Assembly: GCA_023443455.1 (NCBI GenBank)
Contig: JAEZUE010000050.1
Coordinates: 1-37,113 of the forward strand
DNA length: 37,113 nt
DNA from: Verrucomicrobiota bacterium
Lineage (GTDB): Bacteria > Verrucomicrobiota > Verrucomicrobiia > Opitutales > Opitutaceae
Direction of reading: 5' to 3'
The notes below the pieces were generated by a model that had not been told where the DNA came from, did no database searches, and saw only the letters and a list, made by a program, of their open reading frames with translations. The position numbers were made by a program, and so were the translations under genes. This document shows, piece after piece, positions 22,111 to 30,705 of the stretch (position 1 is the first letter of the stretch; each line of letters begins with the position of its first letter).

Positions 22111-23358
22111 ATGAAAAAGAAGACCACCCAAGCCACACCCGCCGCCAAGAAGAAGAGCGCCGCCGCCGCGAACGGCGCCTTCAACGCCCGCGTGAAGAAG
22201 GTCCGTGCCGCGCACGAGGCGTTCCTCAAGCGCAAGAACCCCGTCGAGACCTCGTGGGAGAACGGCGTGTACGAGCGCTTCAAGTACCCGGTGCTCACCG
22301 CCCACCACCTGCCGCTCGAGTGGCGCTACGACTTCAACCCGAAGACCAACCCGTTCTTCATGGAGCGGCTCGGCGTCGGCGGCGCCTACAACCCGGGCGC
22401 GTTCTTCTGGAAGGGAAAATGCCACATGGTGGCCCGCGTCGAGGGCGCCGACCGCAAGAGCTTCTTCGCCATCGCCGAATCGAAGAACGGCACCGACAAC
22501 TTCCGCTTCTGGGACGAGCCCTGCGACATCCCGGAAATGCCCGGCGAGACCAATCTCTACGACATGCGCGTGACCTTCCACCAGGACGGCTGGATCTACG
22601 GCGTGTTCTGCTCCGAGTCGAAGGACCCGAAGGCCGCCCCCGGCGACCTCTCCTCCGCCGTCGCCCAGGCCGGCATCGTGCGCACGAAGGACTTCAAGAA
22701 GTGGGAGCGTCTCCCGAATCTCAAGACGCCGGCCTCGCAGCAGCGCAACGTCGTGCTCCACCCGGAATTTGTCGACGGCCAGTACGCGTTCTACACCCGC
22801 CCGATGGACGGCTTCATCGACGTCGGCAGCGGCGGCGGCATCGGCTGGACGCTCTGCAAGGACATCACCACCGGCAAGACCGGCCCGGAGAAGATCATCG
22901 AGTCCCGCGCCTACCACACCATCAAGGAGGTGAAGAACGGCCAGGGCCCGGCCCCGATCAAGACCGCCAAGGGCTGGCTGCACCTCGCCCACGGCGTGCG
23001 CGGATGCGCCGCCGGCCTGCGCTACGTGATGTACATGTTCATGACCTCGCTCGAGGACCCCTCGAAGGTGATCGCCTCGCCCGGTGGCCACTTCCTCTCA
23101 CCGCGCTACACCGAGCGTTTCGGCGACGTCGCCAACGTGGCCTTCACCAACGGCTGGATCGAGCTGCCCGGCAAGAAGCGCGAGGTCATCATCTACTTCG
23201 GCGGATCGGATACGCGTTGCTACGCCGCACGCACGACGGTCGACAAGCTCGTCGACTGGTGCCTGAACACGCCGGAGGACGGCCTCACGACCCGCAAGAG
23301 CGTGGACCAGCGCCTCGCCCTCATCCGCGCCAACAAGAAGTTCCTCGGCAAGAAGTAG
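22111..23358 (+). CDS. GH130 4-O-beta-D-mannosyl-D-glucose phosphorylase
   Basis: A 415-residue intracellular enzyme of glycoside hydrolase family 130, subgroup 1. It should phosphorolyse mannosylglucose to mannose 1-phosphate and glucose (EC 2.4.1.281), the last step of bacterial beta-mannan use by the Bacteroides-type pathway. Strings I recognise from that subgroup are RYDFNP-like WRYDFNPKTNPFFMERLGVG, RVEGADRKSFFAIAES, NLYDMRVTFHQDGW (containing the likely catalytic Asp), QQRNVVLHPEFVDG, RPMDGFIDVGSGGGIGW and HTIKEVKNGQGPAPIKT. The ATG at 22111 gives a Lys/Ala-rich tail of about 25 residues that the family usually lacks. Neither mannobiose epimerase nor mannanase is adjacent, so it is an orphan here. 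A terminator follows. Confidence 0.92.
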   Translation: MKKKTTQATPAAKKKSAAAANGAFNARVKKVRAAHEAFLKRKNPVETSWENGVYERFKYPVLTAHHLPLEWRYDFNPKTNPFFMERLGVGGAYNPGAFFWKGKCHMVARVEGADRKSFFAIAESKNGTDNFRFWDEPCDIPEMPGETNLYDMRVTFHQDGWIYGVFCSESKDPKAAPGDLSSAVAQAGIVRTKDFKKWERLPNLKTPASQQRNVVLHPEFVDGQYAFYTRPMDGFIDVGSGGGIGWTLCKDITTGKTGPEKIIESRAYHTIKEVKNGQGPAPIKTAKGWLHLAHGVRGCAAGLRYVMYMFMTSLEDPSKVIASPGGHFLSPRYTERFGDVANVAFTNGWIELPGKKREVIIYFGGSDTRCYAARTTVDKLVDWCLNTPEDGLTTRKSVDQRLALIRANKKFLGKK

Positions 23359-23383
23359 GCCGTATCGCCAAGCCATACACTCC

Positions 23384-23416
23384 AGCCCGCGTCGCCCCGT
23401 GCGTCGCGGGCTTTTT
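23384..23416 (+). terminator. Rho-independent terminator after GH130 gene
   Basis: AGCCCGCG (23384-23391) pairs with CGCGGGCT (23405-23412), followed by TTTT, 25 bp after the stop codon. Confidence 0.92.
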
Positions 23417-23583
23417 CGTGGGAGAAGCCCCAGGAACCAGCCATCTCGAAGAGCGCAGTCGGAACCGCCCGGAGGCGCCATGACAAATTGCTGACAAAAC
23501 CGTGACCCATCGCTGACGACTCCGCTCCCCGGTTGTGCGACACTCCGAGATCGACGATCCAACCCCCGTCCACAATCCCTCGC

Positions 23584-25531
23584 ATGCCCCAGCTCACCAT
23601 CCGTTTCGTTGCGGCCGCCCTCGGCCTCTTTCCCCTGGCCCTTCTCGCCACCGCCCCTCGCGCTCTTCCATGGGGGACCTGCGGGATCGAGACCGCGCTG
23701 GTCGATGACAACCATGACGGATACCACGATGGTATCCGAGCCTTGGTGCACGTGGAGACGGACGTCAGCCTCCGCATTGCCGGTTCGCTCGTCCTCGACG
23801 ACGGAACCATTCTTCTAGCGGAGGATTTACGATACAAACATACCGCGCTGCCCCGCCTGCAACCGTATTCTGCGGGAAGACACACGCTCATGTTTCACGT
23901 GGCCGGGGCCGAGATCCGGAAGTCCGCGGTCGATGGGCCGTACACTTTTCGCTGCGAGATCGCCGAAGTGCGGGGCGAGGCGCGCCCCGACGCCTCACGC
24001 GCCCAGCCATCGCCCGAAGTGATCGAAGCCCGCACCGTCGCGGTGGACGCCCTCGCGTTCGAGGGGCCGTTCGCCCACTTCGGCAAGATCACCCTCGCGA
24101 CCGAGGGTCCCCGGCCATACCGGCAGCTCCTGGTCGAACCGGCGATCGAGCTGGAGCACGCCGGACAACTCACGGTCGACCTCGCCCTGCATGCGGCGGG
24201 CGTCCCGCTCTACGAGACCTCGCGCACACTGAAGGCCCAAATGGGGCCGACATCCATCGCCTTTCGAATCCCGGGGCCCGGTCTTTTCGTCAGCCGCAAA
24301 GACGGCCCTTACGAGATCGAACTCGTCCTGACCGACGCTCATGGGTTCTCCGAGACACGCCACCTCACCACCGAGCCGCTCGCGTCCAACGACTTTGCGC
24401 CACCCGCCGCCTCCTTCACCCGAAGACTCCACGCGGCACCGACAGCAATCGGCGCCGATGTGGCCGCCGATGCGCTACGCGTCACCGCCGAAATCGCCGC
24501 GACAAAAACGGGAACCTGGAGCGTGGAAGGGCGACTGTTCCGCTCCGACGGCAGCTACCTTTGCGACCTGCCGCCCACCCCGGTCCGGGCGATGGCAAAC
24601 ACAACCGGCGAGGTCGCTTTCGCCATTCCCGGCGAACGGCTTTTCCGAGCGCGAAGCGATGGGCCATACACGGTCGAACTCCTGCTCAAGGAGGGCATTG
24701 CCACACTCGACCGGGTCGAATGGCAAACGGCACCGTATCGTCACCACGAATTCAGTCGACCGATGGCCTGCCTGACCGGCGAAGCGAGCGATGAACTCGC
24801 GGACACCGACGGAGATGGCACCCACGACACCCTACGGCTTCTGGTCGGCGTCGAGGTCTTCCGCTCGGGGCGATTTCGGCTCGGCACAACCCTGTTCAAC
24901 CCCAACAACCCCCACCAGCAAGTCCACGCCGAGACGGAGACCCGGGTGGACACACCAGGCCTTGTCCAGCTACCGATCGACTTTTCGGCCGAGCAAGTGC
25001 GCACTTTGAATGGCGACGGCCCATACCGTTTTCACAGCATCACCCTCGATGGCGAAGGCCGGACGGTGGACCAATCATCCCTGCGCGATCGATGCACCCG
25101 TGGCCATGCCATGGCCGACCTCGTTCCTCGCAGCCTTTATCTTGTCGGCAACTTCGCCGAACGACCGGAGGATCCGGATCGCGATGGCGATTTCGACTGG
25201 CTCGTCATCGAATTCGACATCCTGGCACCTCGCGCCGGACCCGTTCGTGGCAGTGCCACACTCCACGACGTCGACACACAACCGGTCGCCCAGTTCGTTG
25301 CCCAGGCCCCCCCTGGAAATCTCCCAGGGGCGAAACCGGGTCACGCTCCGTTTTCCCGGGAGCCAGATCCGGGGCAGCAGGCGCGACGGCCCCTATCGGC
25401 TGATCAACTGCACGCTCTACTATGGGGAAGGCCTCGACGCCGGGCCCTTCTTGGAGTGGCGAGGGGACCCGTTCCAGACTCGCCCCTACCGCTGGGCCGA
25501 ATTCGAGGAATTGACGGCTCTCATGCCATAA
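23584..25531 (+). CDS. Secreted protein of five ~120-residue DGPY repeats, apparently frameshifted
   Basis: Signal peptide at residues 1-25 (MPQLTIRFVAAALGLFPLAL). The motif DGPY falls near residues 117, 240, 359, 478 and, after a frame change, 600, so five units of about 120 residues are repeated. Units 1, 4 and 5 start with acidic, EF-hand/dockerin-like loops (DDNHDGYHDGI, DTDGDGTHDTL, DRDGDFDWLV) that may bind calcium. The first frame loses sense after 25313, where seven C occur; deleting one C continues the fifth repeat to a stop at 25531, giving about 648 residues. The uncorrected frame runs to 25797 in Arg/Pro-rich text. The family is not recognised; an extracellular or surface beta-sandwich protein is likely. 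Sequencing error, pseudogene and phase variation are all possible. Confidence 0.7.
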
Positions 25532-25844
25532 GTGGCGGAGCGGCCGACTTCGCGCCAACAGATCACCGGCGGCCTGCGCCGCGCAAACTGGGCCAGCGTT
25601 CCCGACCCTATCCTCTTCCGCGAAAACGCGGGCTCGGGCCGGATTCTCCGTTCCGCGATTCCCCGCCCGAGAATCCGTGTCCAGGCGTTGAATCCGCGAT
25701 CGCTGCGATTTGCATTCGAAGGAAAACGAATCGCCCCCTCGACCCGGCTGCCACGCCCAACCCGGCGGCTTCGCGTTTCGACCAGCAACGGGCTTGACCC
25801 GTGCGGAAAAGGCGGCTGCCCTCTCCCCGCCTGTTGGTGCCTTT
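25532..25844. other. Spacer with one strong inverted repeat
   Basis: No gene is supported. CGGATTCTC (25640-25648) and GAGAATCCG (25669-25677) are perfect inverted copies, and an alternative pairing CTCGGGC (25633-25639) with GCCCGAG (25665-25671) overlaps them. There is no T-run. The open frame crossing this stretch is the out-of-frame tail of the repeat protein. Confidence 0.45.
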
Positions 25845-25918
25845 GCGGGCGTAGTTCAGTGGTAGAACGCCAGCCTTCCAAGCTGGCTGCGAGGGTTCGA
25901 TTCCCTCCGCCCGCACCA
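25845..25918 (+). tRNA. tRNA-Gly (anticodon UCC)
   Basis: The acceptor stem GCGGGCG (25845-25851) pairs with CGCCCGC (25908-25914), followed by A and an encoded CCA. D arm AGTTCAGTGGTAGAAC, anticodon loop CTTCCAA with TCC, and T arm GGGTTCGATTCCC are all canonical. Discriminator base A instead of the usual U of bacterial glycine tRNAs is mildly unusual. Confidence 0.96.
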
Positions 25919-26033
25919 TCCCCCGCTCGGGGAGGACTTCGATGGCTCGCCCGTGCGGCTCGAGCCGGACACCGCGGACCACGCCGCCGGTTTGGTCATT
26001 GAAAGGCGTCGCGCGCGGTCCGTATGAACGGGC

Positions 26034-27266
26034 ATGGAGCGACCCGTCGCCACTGCCGAACCAACACCAACCGCCTCGTCGCCCACCGCCGAACAGGTGG
26101 TGCTGCCCGTGCTGCTCGGCCTGAGCCTGTCGCACCTGCTCAACGACACGATCCAGGCCGTGCTGCCGGCGATCTATCCGCTGCTCAAGGCGAACCACGG
26201 ACTCACCTTCACCCAGATCGGCGGGCTCACGCTCTCGTTCCAGGCCACCGCGTCGCTGCTCCAGCCCGCCGTGGGCATCTCGACCGACCGCCACCCGCGG
26301 CCCTACTCGCTCGCGGTGGGCATGGGCGCGACCCTGCTCGGCCTGGTGCTGCTCGCCTACGCCACCACCTACCCGCTGCTGCTCGTGGCCGGAGCCCTGA
26401 TCGGCACGGGGTCCTCGGTCTTCCACCCCGAGGCGTCGCGCATCGCGCGCCTGGCCTCGGGCGGCCGGCACGGTTTCGCCCAGTCGCTCTTCCAGGTCGG
26501 CGGGAACTTCGGCACCGCGCTCGGGCCGCTGCTCGCCGCCTGGATCATCGTGCCCTCCGGCCAACACGGCGCGCTCTGGTTCACCCTGCTCGCCCTGCTC
26601 GGCATCGTGGTGCTCGCGCGCATCGGCGGCTGGTACCGGTGCAGGCTGCTCGCGCACCGCTCCCGCAAGGCGGCGGCCGCGCCCGCCGCCCCCCTCCCGC
26701 GTCGCCAGATCGTCACCACCCTCGCGCTGCTGGGCACGTTGATCTTCTCGAAGCACTTCTACCTGGCGAGCATCGGCAGCTACTACACGTTCTTCCTGAT
26801 GGAGAAATTCGGATACTCGATCAGGGCGGCGCAGTACCGGCTCTTCGTCTTCCTCTTCGCCGCCGCCGCGGGCACCATCCTCGGCGGGCCGCTCGGCGAC
26901 CGCTTCGGCCGCAAGCGCGTGATCTGGTTCTCGATCCTCGGCGTGGCCCCGTTCACGCTCGCGCTGCCCCATGCCAACGCGTTCTGGACGGTCGTGCTCA
27001 CGATCCCGATCGGGCTGATCCTCGCCTCGGCCTTCCCGGCGATCCTCGTGTACGGCCAGGAGCTGATCCCGGGCAAAGTGGGCATGGTCGCCGGGCTGTT
27101 CTTCGGTTTCGCCTTCGGCATCGCCGCCGTCGGCGCCGCACTGCTCGGCCGCCTTGCCGACCACACCGGGATCGAGTTCGTCTACCAGCTCTGCGGCTTC
27201 CTCCCGCTGATCGGTCTGGTCGCCGCCTTCCTGCCGGACCTGCACCGCCGGCCGGCCACCCCCTGA
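26034..27266 (+). CDS. fsr: MFS exporter of the fosmidomycin-resistance (Fsr) family
   Basis: A 410-residue, twelve-helix transporter. The first helix motif LSHLLNDTIQAVLPAIYPLL is the hallmark of Fsr-type proteins. The MFS loop is seen as GISTDRHPRP, and the second half has GPLGDRFGRKRVIW. A basic, Ala/Arg-rich cytoplasmic loop (about 205-225) divides the halves. Known members export fosmidomycin or other small organic molecules; the natural substrate is unclear. The start at 26034 gives an unstructured lead of about 20 residues. The gene follows tRNA-Gly by 115 bp and ends exactly at TGATCA, where a small minus-strand frame also ends. Confidence 0.9.
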   Translation: MERPVATAEPTPTASSPTAEQVVLPVLLGLSLSHLLNDTIQAVLPAIYPLLKANHGLTFTQIGGLTLSFQATASLLQPAVGISTDRHPRPYSLAVGMGATLLGLVLLAYATTYPLLLVAGALIGTGSSVFHPEASRIARLASGGRHGFAQSLFQVGGNFGTALGPLLAAWIIVPSGQHGALWFTLLALLGIVVLARIGGWYRCRLLAHRSRKAAAAPAAPLPRRQIVTTLALLGTLIFSKHFYLASIGSYYTFFLMEKFGYSIRAAQYRLFVFLFAAAAGTILGGPLGDRFGRKRVIWFSILGVAPFTLALPHANAFWTVVLTIPIGLILASAFPAILVYGQELIPGKVGMVAGLFFGFAFGIAAVGAALLGRLADHTGIEFVYQLCGFLPLIGLVAAFLPDLHRRPATP

Positions 27267-27410
27267 TCAACCCCGCAACACCACCCAGCCCAACGGCACC
27301 AGCCAGAACAGCCAGGCCGCCACCGCGGTGACGGACCAGAGGCGGGCGGTGAAGTCGAGCGTCGAAGCGGCGGGACGGAACGCGGAGGACGGAAGGCGGC
27401 GGGTGGTCAT
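27267..27410 (-). CDS. Possible small membrane protein, 47 aa
   Basis: A basic N-terminus (MTTRRLPSSAFRPAAS) followed by one hydrophobic segment rich in Trp (LWSVTAVAAWLFWLVPLGW). Its stop shares the hexamer TGATCA with the fsr stop on the other strand. No ribosome binding site is visible. The composition fits a real single-pass peptide, but 47 codons are not decisive. Confidence 0.35.
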   Translation of the reverse strand: MTTRRLPSSAFRPAASTLDFTARLWSVTAVAAWLFWLVPLGWVVLRG

Positions 27411-27468
27411 GCGCGGGATTCTGCACGGGAGGTTGGACATCGCCCGTCCGACCCGACACAACGCCGCC

Positions 27469-28464
27469 ATGCCCGCCCCCAGCACCGCCGCCCGCCTGAC
27501 CCGCCCGCCCTACGAGCGCATGGCCTACATCCACGAGAGACTGCAGGCCGACAAGCACCCCAACTGCTCCACGCTCGCCCGCCGCTTCGAGGTATCCACG
27601 AAGACGATCCAGCGCGACATCGAGTTCATGCGCGACCGCTGGCAGCTGCCGATCGAGTACGACGAGGTGCGCCACGGGTTCTACTACTCCGAGCCGGTCG
27701 AAAACCTCCCGCTGGTGACGATGAGCGAGGGCGAGCTCGTCGCGATGCTCGTCGCCCAGAAGGCGGTCGAGCAGTACGCCGGCACCGCGTTCGAGGCCCC
27801 GCTGACCAACGCCTTCGCCAAGCTCACCGCCCAGCTCGACGGCCCGGTCACCGTCGCGATCGGGGCGGCCCACCACGTGTTCTCCTTCAAGGCCGCCGGC
27901 CCCGCCCGCTCCGACCTCGAGCTCTTCCGCCGCCTCAGCCAGGCCGTGCTCGAGGGCCGCGAGATCGCCTTCGACTACCGCGGCCTGCGCGACGCCCGCC
28001 CCGCCCGCCGCCACGTGCAACCCTGGCACCTGTGCTGCGTCGACAGCCAGTGGTATCTCATCGGCCACGACACCGACCGCGACGCCAAACGCACCTTCGC
28101 CCTGCCCCGCATCGCCGCTGTCGAGCTCGGCCGGAAGACCTTCGCGAAACCCGCCGACTTCTCGATCCGCGAGCACCTCGGCGGCAGTTTCGGCATCATT
28201 GCCGGCTCCGGCGAGTACCGCGTCGAACTCCGCTTCGACGCCTGGGCGGCGCAGCTCGTGCGCGAACGTTTCTGGCACGACTCGCAGGAAATCGAGGAAC
28301 GCCCCGACGGCGGCCTCGACCTGGCGCTCGAGCTCGACTCGCTCGCCGAGGTCGAACGCTGGATACTAAGCTGGGGCGAACACGTCGAGGTGATGGCCCC
28401 GAAGGAATTGCGCCAACGCCTCGCCGAGGTCGGCCGCCAACTGGCCGCCCGGCACCGCGCCTGA
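27469..28464 (+). CDS. WYL-domain transcriptional regulator with HTH
   Basis: A 331-residue regulator. The DeoR-like HTH lies at residues 18-58 (CSTLARRFEVSTKTIQRDIE). A WYL domain of about residues 140-225 follows, with HVQPWHLCCVDSQWYLIGHD carrying the W-Y-L core and Arg residues that bind ligands in the family. The WCX C-terminal extension occupies the rest. WYL regulators sense nucleic-acid or nucleotide-like ligands in stress and defence settings. The ATG at 27469 is chosen because it gives the usual length; the longer frame upstream overlaps the small minus-strand ORF and is Arg-rich. Its target is unknown; neither neighbour forms a clear operon with it. Confidence 0.9.
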   Translation: MPAPSTAARLTRPPYERMAYIHERLQADKHPNCSTLARRFEVSTKTIQRDIEFMRDRWQLPIEYDEVRHGFYYSEPVENLPLVTMSEGELVAMLVAQKAVEQYAGTAFEAPLTNAFAKLTAQLDGPVTVAIGAAHHVFSFKAAGPARSDLELFRRLSQAVLEGREIAFDYRGLRDARPARRHVQPWHLCCVDSQWYLIGHDTDRDAKRTFALPRIAAVELGRKTFAKPADFSIREHLGGSFGIIAGSGEYRVELRFDAWAAQLVRERFWHDSQEIEERPDGGLDLALELDSLAEVERWILSWGEHVEVMAPKELRQRLAEVGRQLAARHRA

Positions 28465-28476
28465 GCCGTAAGCATC

Positions 28477-28605
28477 CGGTCGAGTGACGAGTAACGAGCG
28501 TCGAGGGACCGATCGCAGAGGAGATCGAGCGAAGCAATCGTGATGAAAGCTCGCCACCGATGGTTTGATACTCGTCCCTCAACGCTCGCCTCTCGACCGC
28601 ATCAT
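28477..28605. repeat. Extragenic inverted repeat (MITE- or REP-like)
   Basis: GGTCGAG (28479-28485) faces CTCGACC (28592-28598). Inside, ACGAGCGTCGAGGGAC (28494-28509) faces a near-inverted copy, GTCCCTCAACGCTCG (28574-28588), and CGAGC faces GCTCG in the centre. The whole 120-bp unit can fold back on itself and lies between two genes. No transposase is near. The remaining spacer to 28798 is GC-rich with nothing I recognise. Confidence 0.55.
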
Positions 28606-28798
28606 CACGGCTGAGCCAATGCCGTCCACCGCGCGTTTCGCGCTGTCGGAAGGGCGCCGGCGGTGCGGGTCGGGGCGCCGCTGGCCGAGGTCCGCCGACC
28701 GACGCCGCCCACGCCAAGGCGCCCGGCCACGGGATGTCGCCGCCGGTCGCACAAACTCCGCGATGTAGTTTCCCGCTTTGTGGCGTTATCAAAGAAGC

Positions 28799-29725
28799 AT
28801 GCACCCTATTCTCCGTTCCTGGTTGCCCCTTCTCGCCGCCTGCGCGCTCTGCTCCACCCTGAGCGCACAGAACCCGCCCGCGGCCCCCGCCACCACGCCG
28901 TTTCCCCACGTCGTGCTCGACAACACCGAGCTGCGCCCGCTGCACAGCGAGGTGACCGGTCGCGACTACCTGCTCTACATCGGCTACCCCGATTCGTACG
29001 GCAGCAACCCCGACCGGCGCTACCCGGTCGTGTACCTCACCGACGCCTATTGGAGCTTCGTGAAAACCCACTCGCTGGGCTCCTCGCTCTGGTACGACCA
29101 GATCGTGCCAGAGTACATCGTCGTCGGCATCGGCTACGTCGGCGACAACGTCGACTACGGCAAGGAGCGGATGTTCGAACTGGCGCCGAGCAAGATGAAC
29201 TACGGCTGGGCGAAGGACGTGGAGCGCCAGGGCGGCGCGCGCCAGTTCCTCACTGCGATCAAGAGCGAGATCATTCCCTACGTGGAGCGGAACCTGCGCG
29301 CAGATCCGTCGTTTCGCGTGATGGCAGGCTCCTCGATGGGCGGGCTCTTCAGCCTGTTCTGCATGTATGAAGAACCCGGACTCTTCCAGGGCGTCATCGC
29401 CTCCTCGCCCGCGGTCGACTGGGATCACCGCTGGCTCTCCCGCCGCGAGAGCGAACTGCGCAACGCCGCCCGCGGCGACGACTACACCGGCACCTACCAC
29501 GTGCCCGCCCGCCTCTACCTGAGCGTCGGCACGGGCGAATGGCCGGATTTCGTCGGCGCCGTGAAGAGCTTCGACCAGACGATCCAGTCCGGGGCCTACG
29601 CGGACTTCGCATACAAGTTCCAGCTCATCGAGGGCGAGCGCCACGGCGGCACCGTGGCCGAGGCGTACAATCGCGGACTGCGCTTCGTCTTCGAGCCGCA
29701 AATGCCCTCGCCGGTGATGCCGTGA
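28799..29725 (+). CDS. Secreted alpha/beta hydrolase, putative esterase
   Basis: A 308-residue protein with a signal peptide (MHPILRSWLPLLAACALCST, cleavage near SAQ). It has the esterase-D/ferric-enterobactin-esterase-like fold: oxyanion strand YLTDAYWSF, nucleophile elbow GSSMGG with Ser near residue 179, and catalytic His in GERHGG near 282. Members cleave carboxylic esters in the periplasm, including acetylated sugars and siderophores; the substrate here is unknown. The ATG at 28799 opens the signal peptide. The stop TGA is immediately followed by the opposite stop of the bestrophin gene (TGATCA), so the pair is convergent. Confidence 0.88.
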   Translation: MHPILRSWLPLLAACALCSTLSAQNPPAAPATTPFPHVVLDNTELRPLHSEVTGRDYLLYIGYPDSYGSNPDRRYPVVYLTDAYWSFVKTHSLGSSLWYDQIVPEYIVVGIGYVGDNVDYGKERMFELAPSKMNYGWAKDVERQGGARQFLTAIKSEIIPYVERNLRADPSFRVMAGSSMGGLFSLFCMYEEPGLFQGVIASSPAVDWDHRWLSRRESELRNAARGDDYTGTYHVPARLYLSVGTGEWPDFVGAVKSFDQTIQSGAYADFAYKFQLIEGERHGGTVAEAYNRGLRFVFEPQMPSPVMP

Positions 29726-30640
29726 TCAGTTCAGGATGTGCCGCACCGGCGCGGCCGGCGGCGGCAGGTCCGTCTCCCCCAGGCTGTCGCGCAGGTCGAT
29801 CTCCACGATCCGGGCCAACGCCTGCAACGGAAGGTCGTTGTGGGTGTGGCCGAACGGCTCCTCCAGCTCGTCGCCGAGCGCATCGAGCCCGAAAAATGCA
29901 TACGCAATGGGCACCGTCGCCAGCGGCGTCGACCAGCCGAGCGAATCCACGAGCGCGAACGGCAGCAGCCCGCAGAACAGAAACGCCGTGCGGTGCAGCA
30001 GCAGCGAATAGGCGAACGGCAGCGGCGTGGTCAGGATGCGCTCGCAGCCGGCCTGGATGCCGGCCATCGCGACGATGCGTGCCTCGAGCGTCGGATACAG
30101 CATGTCGGTGAGCACGCCTCGCCGCAGCGCCCCGACAACCTCCACACTGAGCCCGTCGACGAGCGCGTTGGTCGGGTTGCGCCGCCGTGCCATCGCTTCG
30201 AGTTCCCCAGGCGGCAACCAGGGGCGCGCCGCGGCGACCACATCCTCGCCGCGCAGGCGCGCGGCCAACGCGTACGGAAACCCGATGGCCCGGCGCACCA
30301 GGCGCCGCGTCGTCTCCGGCTCGGCCGCAAGCAGGGTGTTTGTTGCGCGGGCGAACGAGCGCAGCTCGTGGATGAGCTGGCCCCAGAGCTTGCGCGCCTC
30401 CCACCAGCGGTCGTAGCAGGCGCTGTTGCGAAACCCGAGGAAGATGGACAGCGAGATGCCGAGCAGCGTGAACGGCGTCAGCGGCACCTTGGCGAACAGC
30501 CCCGGATGCCCGGCGCCGAGCCACGCCACCGCTGCCGACAGCACGGCAATCAGCAGCAGCTTCGGGGTGATCGCCGGAACGATCGAGCCCTGAAGGATGA
30601 AGAACAGACGGAGGATTCCGGGCTTGTCGCGGACGACCAT
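29726..30640 (-). CDS. Bestrophin-like anion channel family protein
   Basis: A 304-residue inner-membrane protein of the bestrophin (UPF0187) family. A first hydrophobic block (ITPKLLLIAVLSAAVAWLGA) is followed by PLTPFTLLGISLSIFLGFRN, then the family hallmark CYDRWWEARKLWG (about 72-84). Further helices occur at about 195-245. The acidic C-terminal region ends with DALGDELEEPFGHTHNDLP, also typical. Family members form pentameric ion channels, some bacterial ones passing cations. It may adjust membrane potential or volume. The start is not supported by a strong ribosome binding site. It converges with the esterase gene without any gap. Confidence 0.9.
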   Translation of the reverse strand: MVVRDKPGILRLFFILQGSIVPAITPKLLLIAVLSAAVAWLGAGHPGLFAKVPLTPFTLLGISLSIFLGFRNSACYDRWWEARKLWGQLIHELRSFARATNTLLAAEPETTRRLVRRAIGFPYALAARLRGEDVVAAARPWLPPGELEAMARRRNPTNALVDGLSVEVVGALRRGVLTDMLYPTLEARIVAMAGIQAGCERILTTPLPFAYSLLLHRTAFLFCGLLPFALVDSLGWSTPLATVPIAYAFFGLDALGDELEEPFGHTHNDLPLQALARIVEIDLRDSLGETDLPPPAAPVRHILN

Positions 30641-30705
30641 GGCAAAGAGTACGGTAGCCGGCTCCGTCGCGCGTCGGCGGGACAGGAGCCGATCTTCCGG
30701 GGGGG

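Noticed and set aside
25608..27245. 545-aa minus-strand ORF opposite fsr and tRNA-Gly
   Set aside because: Glu/Arg/Gly-rich antisense text that also reads through a tRNA gene.
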